This document shows, piece by piece, positions 18,391-27,320 of a stretch of 64,000 nt of DNA; positions within the stretch are counted from its first letter, which is position 1; the number at the start of each line of letters is the position of its first letter. The position numbers were made by a program, and so were the translations under genes. The notes under the pieces are model-generated. The model had not been told where the DNA came from and ran no database searches. It worked only from the letters and a program-made list of their open reading frames with translations. The stretch spans positions 1-64,000 of the forward strand of contig NZ_VFRP01000022.1 of assembly GCF_006385685.1 (NCBI RefSeq), read 5' to 3'. The DNA comes from Amaricoccus solimangrovi. GTDB taxonomy: Bacteria > Pseudomonadota > Alphaproteobacteria > Rhodobacterales > Rhodobacteraceae.

Positions 18391-18404
18391 CGCAGCGGCG
18401 CCCG

Positions 18405-19733
18405 TCACGCGCGCCCGCGCCCGATCGCGTAATAGGAGAAGCCGCGCTTCTCCATCCGCGCCGGGTCGTAGAGGTTGCGGCCGTCGAAGATCACCGGCGC
18501 CTTGAGCCGCTCGGCGATCAGGTCGAAATCGGGCGCGCGGAACACCTGCCATTCGGTCAGGATCACCAGCGCGTCCGCGCCCTTGAGCGCCGCCTCCTTG
18601 GTGCCGACGAGGGTGAGCCCGTCGCGGTCGCCGTAGATGCGCTGCGTCTCCTCCATCGCCTCGGGGTCATAGGCCTGGACCGAGGCCCCGGCCTCCCAGA
18701 GCGCCTCCATCAGCACGCGCGCGGCCGCCTCGCGCATGTCGTCGGTATTGGGCTTGAAGGAGAGGCCCCAGAGCGCGAAGACCCTGCCCTTCAGATCGCC
18801 CCCGTAATGCCTGGCGATCTTGGCGAAGATCACCTCCTTCTGCGCGTCGTTGCGGTCCTCGACCGCCTGGAGCACCTTCGGATCGAAGCCGATGCCCCGC
18901 GCGGTCTGGATCAGCGCCTTCACGTCCTTCGGAAAGCAGGAGCCGCCGTAGCCCGCGCCCGGATAGATGAAGTGGTAGCCGATCCGGGGATCCGAGCCGA
19001 TGCCGAGCCGCACCGCCTCGACATCGGCGCCGAGCCGTTCCGCGAGGCCCGCGATCTCGTTCATGAAGGAGATCTTGGTCGCGAGCATGCAGTTGGCCGC
19101 GTATTTGGTGAGCTCGGCCGAGCGCACGTCCATGACGATCATCTTGTCATGGTTGCGGTTGAAGGGCGCGTAGACCTCGCGCAGCAGTTCCTCGGCCTCG
19201 GGGGAGTCGGTCCCGATCACGATCCGGTCGGGCCGCATGCAGTCGGCGACCGCGGCGCCCTCCTTCAGGAATTCCGGGTTCGAGACCACGTCGAACCTCA
19301 GGTCCGACCCCCGGCCCTCCAGCACCTCGGCCACGCGGTCGCGGACCTTGTCGGCGGTGCCGACCGGCACGGTCGACTTGTCGATGATCACCTTCGCCTC
19401 GGCCATGTGCTCGGCGATGGTCGTGGCGACGGCTAGCACGTATTTGAGATCGGCCGAGCCGTCCTCGTCGGGCGGCGTGCCGACGGCGATGAACTGGACC
19501 GGGCCATGGGCCACGCCCTCGGCGGCGTCGGTGGTGAAGCTGAGCCGGCCGGCGGCGTGGTTCCGCTTCACGATGTCCTCGAGCCCGGGCTCGTAGATCG
19601 GGATCCGGCCCGCCTTCAGCCCGTCGACCTTGGCCTGGTCGACATCGACGCAGAGCACGTCATGACCGACCTCGGCGAGGATCGCCCCCTGCACCAGCCC
19701 GACATACCCGGTACCGAAAACTGTGATCCGCAT
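18405..19733 (-). CDS. ugd: UDP-glucose 6-dehydrogenase
   Basis: 442 aa, the usual length. It oxidises UDP-glucose to UDP-glucuronate with two NAD+. The N-terminal GTGYVG is at 7-12, the substrate-handling STVPVGT at 120-126, and the catalytic cysteine is C266 in [12 protein letters not shown]. The C-terminal domain carries [16 protein letters not shown]. The ATG at 19733 has GAGGAG nine bases upstream, which rules out an earlier in-frame start. Transcribed first in the ugd-epimerase pair. Confidence 0.95.
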   Translation of the reverse strand: MRITVFGTGYVGLVQGAILAEVGHDVLCVDVDQAKVDGLKAGRIPIYEPGLEDIVKRNHAAGRLSFTTDAAEGVAHGPVQFIAVGTPPDEDGSADLKYVLAVATTIAEHMAEAKVIIDKSTVPVGTADKVRDRVAEVLEGRGSDLRFDVVSNPEFLKEGAAVADCMRPDRIVIGTDSPEAEELLREVYAPFNRNHDKMIVMDVRSAELTKYAANCMLATKISFMNEIAGLAERLGADVEAVRLGIGSDPRIGYHFIYPGAGYGGSCFPKDVKALIQTARGIGFDPKVLQAVEDRNDAQKEVIFAKIARHYGGDLKGRVFALWGLSFKPNTDDMREAAARVLMEALWEAGASVQAYDPEAMEETQRIYGDRDGLTLVGTKEAALKGADALVILTEWQVFRAPDFDLIAERLKAPVIFDGRNLYDPARMEKRGFSYYAIGRGRA

Positions 19734-19823
19734 CTGAACTCCTCGGGCGTCGCGACCCGCGGGGGGCCGCCTGTTACATGTCGAAATCGGCGCGGTCCCG
19801 CGATAGCACGGGCGGCGCACGGG

Positions 19824-20384
19824 TCAAAAGACGAAGGGACTCTCGATTTCCGCGAGCCCCGGCTGCGCGCGGTCCTTGTCGGAAAGCCGCGCCGCCTCCG
19901 GCGCCACCGGCCAGTCGATGCCGAGCGCGGGATCGTTCCAGAGGATCCCGTGATCGGCCTCGGGCGCGTAATAGTCGGTCACCTTGTAGATCATCTCGGT
20001 TTCGGGCTCGAGCGTGACGAAACCATGGGCGAAGCCCTTCGGGATCAGGAACTGGCGCCAGTTCTCCGCCGAGAGCTCGACCGCGGCGTGGTCGCCGAAG
20101 GTGGGCGAGCCCCGGCGCAGGTCGACCGCGACGTCGAGCACCGCGCCCCGGACCACGCGCACCAGCTTGTCCTGGGCATGGGGCGGGCTCTGGAAATGCA
20201 GGCCCCGCACCACGCCCCGCTCGACGGAGAGCGAATGGTTGTCCTGGACGAATTCCAGATCGAACCCGGCCTCCGCGAGCCGCCGCCGGTTGTAGGTCTC
20301 GGAAAAGAAGCCCCGGTGATCGCCGAACTTTCCGGGTTCCACCAGGAGAAGGCCGGGTATTTCCGCCAGGTCGCGCCGCGCCAT
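19824..20384 (-). CDS. rfbC: dTDP-4-dehydrorhamnose 3,5-epimerase
   Basis: A 186-aa cupin-fold epimerase acting on the dTDP-4-keto-6-deoxyglucose intermediate of L-rhamnose synthesis. The catalytic base His63 is in VVRGLHFQSPPHAQDKLVRV, and the second key region is IPKGFAHGFVTLEPETEMIYK. YYAPEADHGILWNDP is the family C-terminal signature. The rfbA, rfbB and rfbD partners are not in this window. It lies 90 bases upstream of ugd on the same strand. Confidence 0.9.
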   Translation of the reverse strand: MARRDLAEIPGLLLVEPGKFGDHRGFFSETYNRRRLAEAGFDLEFVQDNHSLSVERGVVRGLHFQSPPHAQDKLVRVVRGAVLDVAVDLRRGSPTFGDHAAVELSAENWRQFLIPKGFAHGFVTLEPETEMIYKVTDYYAPEADHGILWNDPALGIDWPVAPEAARLSDKDRAQPGLAEIESPFVF

Positions 20385-20505
20385 GTTCTCGTTTCTCTGC
20401 TCCGCCTCGGCGCCCGCCTGGGCGGGCGCCGCTTCCTTGTCGGATATCCCGCGCCGCCCCGCAAGGGCGCGCGCGCCCGCGCCGGACGCGGCGTCGGGCG
20501 CGGGG

Positions 20506-22452
20506 TCAGGGGGCCGGGCGCGTGTCCGGAACCGGGTCGAGGGCGGCGCGCCGCCGGGGGAGCGCGTCGCCGAGCGGCAGGTCGTCCCGGATGCGCGCGA
20601 TCAGCAGCTTCGCGCCCGCGAAGGTCAGATGGCCGTAGTCGGACTGCATCGGCACGTCCTCGCCCGCGGTCTCGACGCAGTCGCCGCCGGGGCAGAGCAC
20701 GTCGTAGACCGGGACATAGGCGACGCCCTCGGCGCGGACGATCTCGCCGAGCGCGTCGCTCAGCCCCTTCTTGGTCGGGTCGATCGCCGCCTCGGTCACG
20801 CCGTCGACGCCGTTCATCCGCTCCCGCGCGAGCAGGAGCGGGAATTCGCCCTCGTATTCGACGGTCGGGCCGAAGACCACGACCCGCCCCGCGAGCGGCC
20901 CGAGATGGGCGAGCGTCGGCGCGACCTTCGGGAAATCGGTCGCGCGCCAGCGCCCGACCATGATCACCGCGTCGAGATGGGCGCCCGGCACGAAGTCGCG
21001 GTAGACATGGTTGATGATGGCGCGGCAGGGCGCCTCGCCATCGGCGTCGAGCAGCGGGCGGCAGCCGCTGACCGAGGCCTTGAGGACATTCGCCTCCGGA
21101 TAGGCGAGCGCGATCGCGCGCCAGACCGCGGCCGAGTGGCTGTCGCCGATCACCAGGTAGTTCGGCCGTCCCGGCTCGGTCCGGAGGCATTTCTCGCGGT
21201 CGAAGCCCGAACCGTCGGTGCTGTGGCCCGAGATCCCGCAGCCGTCGCCCTCGCCGAACTGGTAGGCGTGCTCGGCCGTGTCGTTGTAATCTGTATAGGC
21301 GGCGATGCGCAGCACGTCGGGGGGATAGCTCCGCCATTTCGCCCCCGTCGCATTGACGAGCCCGCCGAGCGCGAGGAATCCCGCGAGGCAGGCGAGGCCG
21401 AGACCCACCACCCTCGGCGCCGGGACGAGCCGGATGGCGCGGGTCCGGAACGGCCGCTCGACGAAGCGGAAGGAGAGATCGGCGAGCAGCCAGGAGAGGG
21501 CGAGCACCAGGAGGATGTCGAGGGGCGCGAGCGCCTGTCCCCGCGCCAGCCGGTAGAAGACGATCACCGGCCAGTGCCAGAGATAGAGCGAATAGGAGAT
21601 CCGCCCGACATAGACGAGCGGCGCGGTCGAGAGCAGCGCCCCGGCCGAGGTGCCGGCGCCATAGGCGATCACGAGACCCGCGCCCAGCACCGGATAGAGC
21701 GCGTTCCATCCCGGGAAGGGATCCTCCTCGCCGAGCCCGAGGACGCCGAAGGCGATGAGCGCGATCCCCGCCCAGGCGAGCAGGCCGCGGCCCGGGCCGG
21801 CGCCGACCGCGGGCGCGGCGCCGGCGGCGATCAGCGCGCCGAGGCCGAGCTCCCAGATCCGGCTCGGCAGCAGGAAGAAGGCGGTCATCGGGTCGCGCGG
21901 CGTCAGCGCCACGCCGAGCCCGAAGGAGACGAGGACCATGAGGCCGATCCAGAGCCGGAACCGCCGCCCGAGGAAGCGCGCGACGAAGACGAGCATCAGC
22001 GGGAAGAAGACGTAGAACTGCTCCTCGACCGCGAGGCTCCAGGTATGCAGCAGCGGCTTCAGCTCGGCCGTCGCCGCGAAATAGCCCGAGGTGCGCCAGA
22101 AATAGACGTTGGAGAGGAAGAGCGCGGTCGCGACCACGCTGCGCCCCGCGGCGCGGAACTCGTTCGGCAGCATGATCGCCCAGGCGGCGAGCACGGTGGC
22201 CGCGAGCACGACGGCGAGCGCGGGCAGGATGCGCAGCACGCGCCGCTTGTAGAATTCGAGGATCGAGAAGCGGTCGCCGGAGGGGTCCTCGATCTCGCCG
22301 AGGATGATCGTCGTGATCAGGAAGCCCGAGATGACGAAGAAGACGTCGACGCCGGTGAAGCCGCCGGAAAGCCGCTCAAGCCCGGCGTGGAAGGCCACGA
22401 CCGGCAGGATGGCGAGCGCGCGCAGGCCATCGATCTCAGCGCGATATTTCAA
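20506..22452 (-). CDS. Membrane O-acyltransferase (acyltransferase 3 family with SGNH domain)
   Basis: 648 aa. The first half has about ten membrane segments and starts with the family motif YRAEIDGLRALAILPVVAFH, followed by FTGVDVFFVISGFLIT. The C-terminal 230 residues form an extracytoplasmic SGNH/GDSL domain with the nucleophile motif VIGDSHSAAVW. This OatA/OafA-like arrangement passes acetyl groups across the membrane and attaches them to surface glycan. It probably O-acetylates the polysaccharide of this locus. Confidence 0.9.
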   Translation of the reverse strand: MKYRAEIDGLRALAILPVVAFHAGLERLSGGFTGVDVFFVISGFLITTIILGEIEDPSGDRFSILEFYKRRVLRILPALAVVLAATVLAAWAIMLPNEFRAAGRSVVATALFLSNVYFWRTSGYFAATAELKPLLHTWSLAVEEQFYVFFPLMLVFVARFLGRRFRLWIGLMVLVSFGLGVALTPRDPMTAFFLLPSRIWELGLGALIAAGAAPAVGAGPGRGLLAWAGIALIAFGVLGLGEEDPFPGWNALYPVLGAGLVIAYGAGTSAGALLSTAPLVYVGRISYSLYLWHWPVIVFYRLARGQALAPLDILLVLALSWLLADLSFRFVERPFRTRAIRLVPAPRVVGLGLACLAGFLALGGLVNATGAKWRSYPPDVLRIAAYTDYNDTAEHAYQFGEGDGCGISGHSTDGSGFDREKCLRTEPGRPNYLVIGDSHSAAVWRAIALAYPEANVLKASVSGCRPLLDADGEAPCRAIINHVYRDFVPGAHLDAVIMVGRWRATDFPKVAPTLAHLGPLAGRVVVFGPTVEYEGEFPLLLARERMNGVDGVTEAAIDPTKKGLSDALGEIVRAEGVAYVPVYDVLCPGGDCVETAGEDVPMQSDYGHLTFAGAKLLIARIRDDLPLGDALPRRRAALDPVPDTRPAP

Positions 22453-22555
22453 CGGGGTACTCCTCGATGTCCGCGTCGGACCTGGATACTCGGCCTGCCC
22501 CCGCCTCGCGCGGAGACAACATAACGGATATTATCGCGCGCGGCCTCGCGCCCCC

Positions 22556-24088
22556 TCACGCGCTCAGTTCCTCCGAGAGGTGGTCGGCGAGGCGGAGCGA
22601 CAGCTGCGTGATCGTGTAGGTCGGATTGGCGAAGCCCCCGGTCGGGAAGACGCTCGAGCCGCCGACATAGAGATTGGCGATCCCGTGCACCCGGCAGTCC
22701 GGATCGACCACGCCCTTCGCCGGATCGGCCGCCATGCGGGTCGTGCCCATGTGATGGCGCGCCGCGATGTCGCCGACCTTCTCGGAACGCCTCGGCAGGA
22801 CCGGATTTTTCCCGAGCAGCCAGTTGCGGATCTTGATCCGCCCGACCCCCTCGTCGGCGAGCGTGGCGCCGAGCGCGATCGTCGCCTCGCGCAGCGTCTC
22901 GTAGTAATGCTCGTCGAGCAGCCAGTCGAGCGTGGCCCGGCGCTGGCCGAAGGCGTCCCGCTCGTCGTTCAGCATGACCCGGCAATCCGCCATCAGCGGC
23001 TGCTCGGTCTGGGCCCAGACATAGCCCGAGGGGTAATGCTCGGGATCGCGCTGCGTCCAGAGTTCGGTCAGCCCGTTCACGCTGCATTTCAGCGTCTGGT
23101 GGCGCAGATGCTCGAACAGCCGCTCGGTGAGGGGCGTGATGCATTCCGCCGCGCGGACCAGCTGATGCGGGAGCGAGCGGTCGGGATCGATGTAGCGGGG
23201 CGCGACGACGAAGGCCATCGCCAGCCCCTCGATCCGGTTCTGGTAGTCGAAGCCCGGCGTATAGGTCCGCTCGCTTCCGGTCGGGAACGGATGCTCGAAC
23301 AGCACATCGGCGACCTCGACCGCGACATGGTCCTGGAAGTAGCGCCCGACCAGGTCGTTCCGGTTGCCGATGCCCCCCGGCACCTGGCTGTCGAAATTCA
23401 GCAGCGCCCGGGCGTTCTCGATCCCGCCGAGGCAGAGGCAGTAGCGCCGCGCCGTCACGGTGAAGCCCGGATCGCCGACCGCGTAGGAGCGGAAGACCGC
23501 GCCGGTCACGCTGGCGAGCGCGTCGTCGAGCCTGAGGTCGAGCAGATTGGCGTCGAGGCAGAGCGCGAGATTGGGCAGGGCCGCGATCTCGTCGCGGTAT
23601 TTCGTCCCGAAGCGCGTCGGCGCGCTGCGCTGCCAGAAGACCTCGCGGAAATTTCCGCCGCCGCCCGCGACCGGCCGCTCCGGCGCCAGCGCCGGGGTGA
23701 GGTCGAGGACCTCCTCGGTCGCCGCCGCGTAGGGATCGAGCTCCGTCTTGCCGATCGGCCAGCCGCTCATCGGGTTGTAGGGCCGTTCGAAGAAGTCGAA
23801 GGCCTCGAGCGGACGGCAGCGGCCGTTCCAGTGGTTCGAGGACCCGCCGAGCATCCGGAGCCGCGAGACGTCGAGCTCGAAATTGTCGAGCCCCTCGACC
23901 TCGCCCTCGTAGAGCGCCTGGCTCTCCTCGGTCAGATCCTCGGCGCCACCCTCCATCAGCGCGACGTCGAACCCCTGCCGCGCGAGCATCAGCGCCACCG
24001 TCATGCCGGCGGGACCCGAGCCGATCACGCAGACGTCGAAGATCCGGTCGAAGAGCGACCGGTCCATGTCCTGGGCGTCAAAGATCAT
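22556..24088 (-). CDS. GMC-family FAD-dependent oxidoreductase
   Basis: 510 aa. The FAD Rossmann motif CVIGSGPAGMTVALMLARQG lies near the N-terminus, GGSSNHWNGRC is the second FAD contact, and the C-terminal domain has HHMGTTRMA and GGSSVFPTGGFANPTYTITQ, the usual catalytic-His region of GMC/cholesterol-oxidase-like enzymes. No signal peptide of its own. The start overlaps by 11 bases the end of a small Tat-signal gene, suggesting a two-subunit enzyme exported together. The substrate is probably a sugar or alcohol, unknown. Confidence 0.85.
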   Translation of the reverse strand: MIFDAQDMDRSLFDRIFDVCVIGSGPAGMTVALMLARQGFDVALMEGGAEDLTEESQALYEGEVEGLDNFELDVSRLRMLGGSSNHWNGRCRPLEAFDFFERPYNPMSGWPIGKTELDPYAAATEEVLDLTPALAPERPVAGGGGNFREVFWQRSAPTRFGTKYRDEIAALPNLALCLDANLLDLRLDDALASVTGAVFRSYAVGDPGFTVTARRYCLCLGGIENARALLNFDSQVPGGIGNRNDLVGRYFQDHVAVEVADVLFEHPFPTGSERTYTPGFDYQNRIEGLAMAFVVAPRYIDPDRSLPHQLVRAAECITPLTERLFEHLRHQTLKCSVNGLTELWTQRDPEHYPSGYVWAQTEQPLMADCRVMLNDERDAFGQRRATLDWLLDEHYYETLREATIALGATLADEGVGRIKIRNWLLGKNPVLPRRSEKVGDIAARHHMGTTRMAADPAKGVVDPDCRVHGIANLYVGGSSVFPTGGFANPTYTITQLSLRLADHLSEELSA

Positions 24089-24377
24089 GGATGCGCGCGG
24101 CTCCCCCGAGGGAGGCGGCGGCGGGAAGCGCGATCCCGAGGGCGCGCAGATCCTCCCCGGTCAGCACCCAGCCGTCGACGAGATAATGGCCGCCCCGGCG
24201 GCGGATGCCGGCCAGGGCGCCGGTTTCCCCTTCGCTTCCCGCGCCGAACCCGGCCCCGAAGGCCGCGCCGGCCGGCATCGCGGCCAGGGCGCCGAGCGCC
24301 GTCCCGAGGAACCTCCGGCGGCCCGCGCCGCGCGGATCGGCGAAGCGCCCTCCGGGCGCGGAACTCTTCCTGGTCAA
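24078..24377 (-). CDS. Small Tat-signal protein, probable partner of the GMC oxidoreductase
   Basis: About 99 aa from a TTG start with GGGGAG nine bases upstream. A twin-arginine type signal (GRRRFLGTALGALAAM) and Ala/Gly-rich cleavage region are followed by a short mature part with GGHYLVDGWVLTGEDLRALG. Small Tat-bearing subunits often accompany GMC dehydrogenases and carry the signal-less catalytic subunit to the periplasm. The 11-base overlap with the oxidoreductase gene supports coupling. A longer upstream reading frame exists, but it lacks a convincing ribosome site. Confidence 0.65.
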   Translation of the reverse strand: MTRKSSAPGGRFADPRGAGRRRFLGTALGALAAMPAGAAFGAGFGAGSEGETGALAGIRRRGGHYLVDGWVLTGEDLRALGIALPAAASLGGAARIHDL

Positions 24378-24800
24378 TGCATACTCCCCGGTACCGGACC
24401 ACTCGGCAACATCGTCCGGGCCTCCCCCGGCCCGCTCCGCCCCCCGCTCCCGAAAATGCTCGCGAGGCGCGTAGACGAAGTATGAACTCTCTCCGCGTGA
24501 TTCGGCAAAGCCAAGAGTTTTCGGCGCGCTTCCGGCCGGCCGGGACGGGCGGCGCGACCCCGCCGGCTTAACGGTCACGCCGGCGGAGGGCTGTTCCTTC
24601 GCCCGCGGCCTGTGCTAGGCTTCGCGCGCCCTTCGACGGCGCGCGCGACCATTTCCGGCGATGCCACCCGCGTGTCTGGGCCTTGTGTGACTTCGTGTGT
24701 GAGGGATGCGCCGCGCCGGTTCCCGCGGAAGGGAAGATCGCATTCCGGTCCCCCCTGGCGGACCGGGCGGGCCGGCGCGGACAGGTAAAGAGGATACTTG
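24378..24800 (+). other. Intergenic region between divergent genes
   Basis: 423 bases separating the Tat gene (minus) from rfbF (plus). It must hold both promoters, but I cannot point to convincing -35/-10 boxes. No RNA gene or repeat seen. Confidence 0.5.
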
Positions 24801-25607
24801 ATGAAGGTCGTGATTTTCGCCGGCGGCTACGGCACCCGGATCAGCGAGGAGACGACGGTCCTGCCGAAGCCGCTGGTCGAGATCGGGTCGATGCCGATCC
24901 TGTGGCACATCATGAAGATCTATTCCGCCCACGGGCTCAACGACTTCGTGATCTGCTGCGGCTACAAGGGCCATCTCATCAAGCGCTACTTCCTCGACCT
25001 CTTCCACCGCGAGAACGACATGACGATCGATCTGCGCGACAATTCGGTCGAGGTCCACCGGACCGTCACCGAGCCCTGGAAGGTGACGCTCGCCGATACC
25101 GGTCTCGAGACGATGACCGGCGGTCGCCTCCGGCGGGTGCGCGACTATATCGGCGACGAGCCCTTCTGCCTCACCTATGGCGACGGGGTGAGCGACATCG
25201 ACATCACCGCGCTCATCGAGTTCCACAAGGCCGAGGGCACGCTCGCAACCGTGACGGCGGTGCAGCAGCCGGGCCGCTTCGGCGCGCTCGATTTCGCGGC
25301 CGATGCGAACCGCGTGAAGGGATTCCGCGAGAAGAGCGCGATGGACGGACATCTGATCAACGGCGGCTTCTTCGTCTGCGAGCCCGGGGTAATCGACTAC
25401 GTCGACGGCGACGACGACATGTGGGAGCACGCGCCGCTGCGCCGGATCGTCGCCGCGGGCGAGCTCTCGGTCTACCGCCACGCGGGGTTCTGGCAGAACA
25501 TGGACACGCTGCGCGACAAGCACGTGCTGCAGGAACTCTGGGACAGCGGCGACGCGCCCTGGAAGATCTGGGACCGTCCCGCCGCCAGGGCGAACGCGGC
25601 CGAGTGA
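24801..25607 (+). CDS. rfbF: Glucose-1-phosphate cytidylyltransferase
   Basis: 268 aa. Makes CDP-glucose from CTP and glucose-1-phosphate, the entry to CDP-deoxyhexoses. The nucleotidyltransferase signature [20 protein letters not shown] is at the N-terminus with the metal-binding GDGVSDID further on and [15 protein letters not shown] typical of RfbF. The ATG is preceded by AAAGAGGAT. No CDP-glucose 4,6-dehydratase of the standard RfbG type is in the window; the following epimerase/dehydratase may take that step or the gene lies elsewhere. Confidence 0.92.
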   Translation: MKVVIFAGGYGTRISEETTVLPKPLVEIGSMPILWHIMKIYSAHGLNDFVICCGYKGHLIKRYFLDLFHRENDMTIDLRDNSVEVHRTVTEPWKVTLADTGLETMTGGRLRRVRDYIGDEPFCLTYGDGVSDIDITALIEFHKAEGTLATVTAVQQPGRFGALDFAADANRVKGFREKSAMDGHLINGGFFVCEPGVIDYVDGDDDMWEHAPLRRIVAAGELSVYRHAGFWQNMDTLRDKHVLQELWDSGDAPWKIWDRPAARANAAE

Positions 25608-25653
25608 CGGCGCCCCCATTCCCCACGAGATCGCAATCAGACCGGGATCAAAG

Positions 25654-26691
25654 ATGAAAGTCCTCCTCACCGGCGCCGACGGCTATATCGGCGCGATCAT
25701 GGGCCCGAAGCTGATCGAGGCCGGCCACGACGTGACCGGGATCGACACCGGCTACTACCGCCGCGGCTGGCTCTTCGACGATGCGAAGATCCATCCCCGC
25801 GTGGTCTCGAAGGACCTGCGCCGGATCGAATCCGCCGATCTCGAGGGATTCGACGCGGTCGTGCATCTCTCCGAGCTTTCGAACGACCCGATCGGCGAGA
25901 ACGACCCGGGCCTCACGATGGCGATCAACCACGAGGGATCGGTCGCGCTCGCGAAAAAGGCGCGCGAGGCCGGCGTGAAGCGCTTCGTCTACGCCTCCTC
26001 CTGCTCGACCTATGGCGCGGGCGGCGACGGGATGCGCACCGAGGAGAGCGAACTCGCGCCCCAGACCGCCTATGCGAAATGCAAGATCCTGGTCGAGCGG
26101 GACGTGCGCGACCTCGCCGACGAGACCTTCACCCCGGTCTTCATGCGCAATGCCACCGCCTACGGCGCCTCGCCCCGGCAGCGTTTCGACATCGTCCTGA
26201 ACAACCTCGCGGGCTTCGCCCATACGATCGGGGAGATCCGGATGACCTCCGACGGCTCGCCCTGGCGGCCGATCGTCCATATCGAGGACATCTGCCAGGC
26301 GATGCTCTGCGCGCTGACCGCCGATCGCGAGGCGGTCTCGGGCGAGAGCTTCAACGTCGGCGCCGATTCCGAGAACTACCGGATCCGCGAGATCGCCGAG
26401 ATCGTGGCGAAGACCTTCCCGGGCTGCGAACTCACGATCGGCGAATCGGGCGGCGACACGCGCAGCTACCGCGTGAGCTTCGCCAAGATCCGGGCCCACA
26501 TGCCCGAATTCGAGACATCCTGGACCGCCGAGCGCGGCGCGCGCCAGCTCCGCGCCATGTTCGAGCGCATCGGCCTCACCCGCGAGATGTTCGAGGCCGA
26601 GCCCTTCACCCGGCTGAGGGAAATCAAGCACCTGCGCGCGACGAACCAGATCGACCCGACGCTCTACTGGACGAAGCCCGAGCCGGTCTGA
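25654..26691 (+). CDS. NAD-dependent NDP-sugar epimerase/dehydratase
   Basis: A 345-aa extended SDR. GADGYIG is at residues 7-13, YASSCSTYGAGG and the catalytic YAKCK follow, then the substrate region RNATAYGASPRQRFDIVLNN and WRPIVHIEDICQAM. This pattern fits the sugar-nucleotide SDRs that often follow rfbF in deoxyhexose clusters; reaction and substrate are not settled by sequence. It begins 46 bases after rfbF on the same strand. Confidence 0.83.
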   Translation: MKVLLTGADGYIGAIMGPKLIEAGHDVTGIDTGYYRRGWLFDDAKIHPRVVSKDLRRIESADLEGFDAVVHLSELSNDPIGENDPGLTMAINHEGSVALAKKAREAGVKRFVYASSCSTYGAGGDGMRTEESELAPQTAYAKCKILVERDVRDLADETFTPVFMRNATAYGASPRQRFDIVLNNLAGFAHTIGEIRMTSDGSPWRPIVHIEDICQAMLCALTADREAVSGESFNVGADSENYRIREIAEIVAKTFPGCELTIGESGGDTRSYRVSFAKIRAHMPEFETSWTAERGARQLRAMFERIGLTREMFEAEPFTRLREIKHLRATNQIDPTLYWTKPEPV

Positions 26692-26703
26692 CCCTTTCGG
26701 GGG

Positions 26704-26769
26704 GGAATATGCGAATGCGTATTCCCGTGCGATTCCGGCCCCGGGGAGGAACATGCATTCGCATATTCC
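26704..26769. terminator. Long inverted repeat between convergent genes
   Basis: GGAATATGCGAATGC at 26704-26718 is perfectly repeated in inverse at 26755-26769, between two gene ends that face each other. The left arm can also fold locally with GCGTATTCC at 26717-26725. It is likely a bidirectional terminator with two mutually exclusive folds; a protein-binding or mobile repeat is possible. Confidence 0.6.
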
Positions 26770-26772
26770 TCC

Positions 26773-27303
26773 CTACCCGCCGAACAGCGGCCAGATCCTG
26801 TCCTTCTCCGCGATGACCGAGACCGGCAGCGGCCAGTCGATGGCGAAGGCCGGGTCGTCGAAGCGGACCCCGTCGCCATGGCCGGGCACGAAGGCGGGCG
26901 TGATGAGGTAGAGCACGTCCGTCTCGTCCTCGAGCGTCTGGAAGCCGTGCGCGAAGCCCTTCGGGATGTAGAGCATCCGCCCGTTCCCGGCCGAGAGTTC
27001 GAACCCCTGCCAGCGGCGGAAGGTCGGGCTCCCGGGCCTGAGGTCGATGATCACGTCGAAGACCGCGCCGCGCGTCGCGCGCACCACCTTGGCCTCGGCA
27101 TGGGGGGGGCGCTGGAAATGCATGCCGCGCAGCGTGCCCGCGCGGGTGTTGTGCGAGACGGAGGCCTGCGGATAGTCGGCCTCGATGCCCGCGCGGGCGA
27201 ATTCCCCGGCGCAGGCGACGCGGGCGAAATGCCCCCGGTCGTCCACGTGCCGCTCCTGCTCGATCAGCCGCGCGTCGGCGAGACCGGTCTCGTGGAATAT
27301 CAT
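26773..27303 (-). CDS. dTDP-4-dehydrorhamnose 3,5-epimerase family protein (second copy)
   Basis: A 176-aa cupin epimerase. His62 is in TLRGMHFQRPPHAEAKVVRA and the core region is IPKGFAHGFQTLEDETDVLY. It is clearly diverged from the first RmlC-type protein at 19.8 kb. Its position beside rfbF and the SDR suggests it acts on a CDP- or dTDP-4-keto sugar in the branch that ends with the C-methyltransferase at 41.5 kb, but this is inference. The stop of the LhgO-like gene lies 17 bases upstream of its ATG, so the two are co-transcribed. Confidence 0.85.
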   Translation of the reverse strand: MIFHETGLADARLIEQERHVDDRGHFARVACAGEFARAGIEADYPQASVSHNTRAGTLRGMHFQRPPHAEAKVVRATRGAVFDVIIDLRPGSPTFRRWQGFELSAGNGRMLYIPKGFAHGFQTLEDETDVLYLITPAFVPGHGDGVRFDDPAFAIDWPLPVSVIAEKDRIWPLFGG

Positions 27304-27320
27304 CTCCCGTTCCTCCGCGC

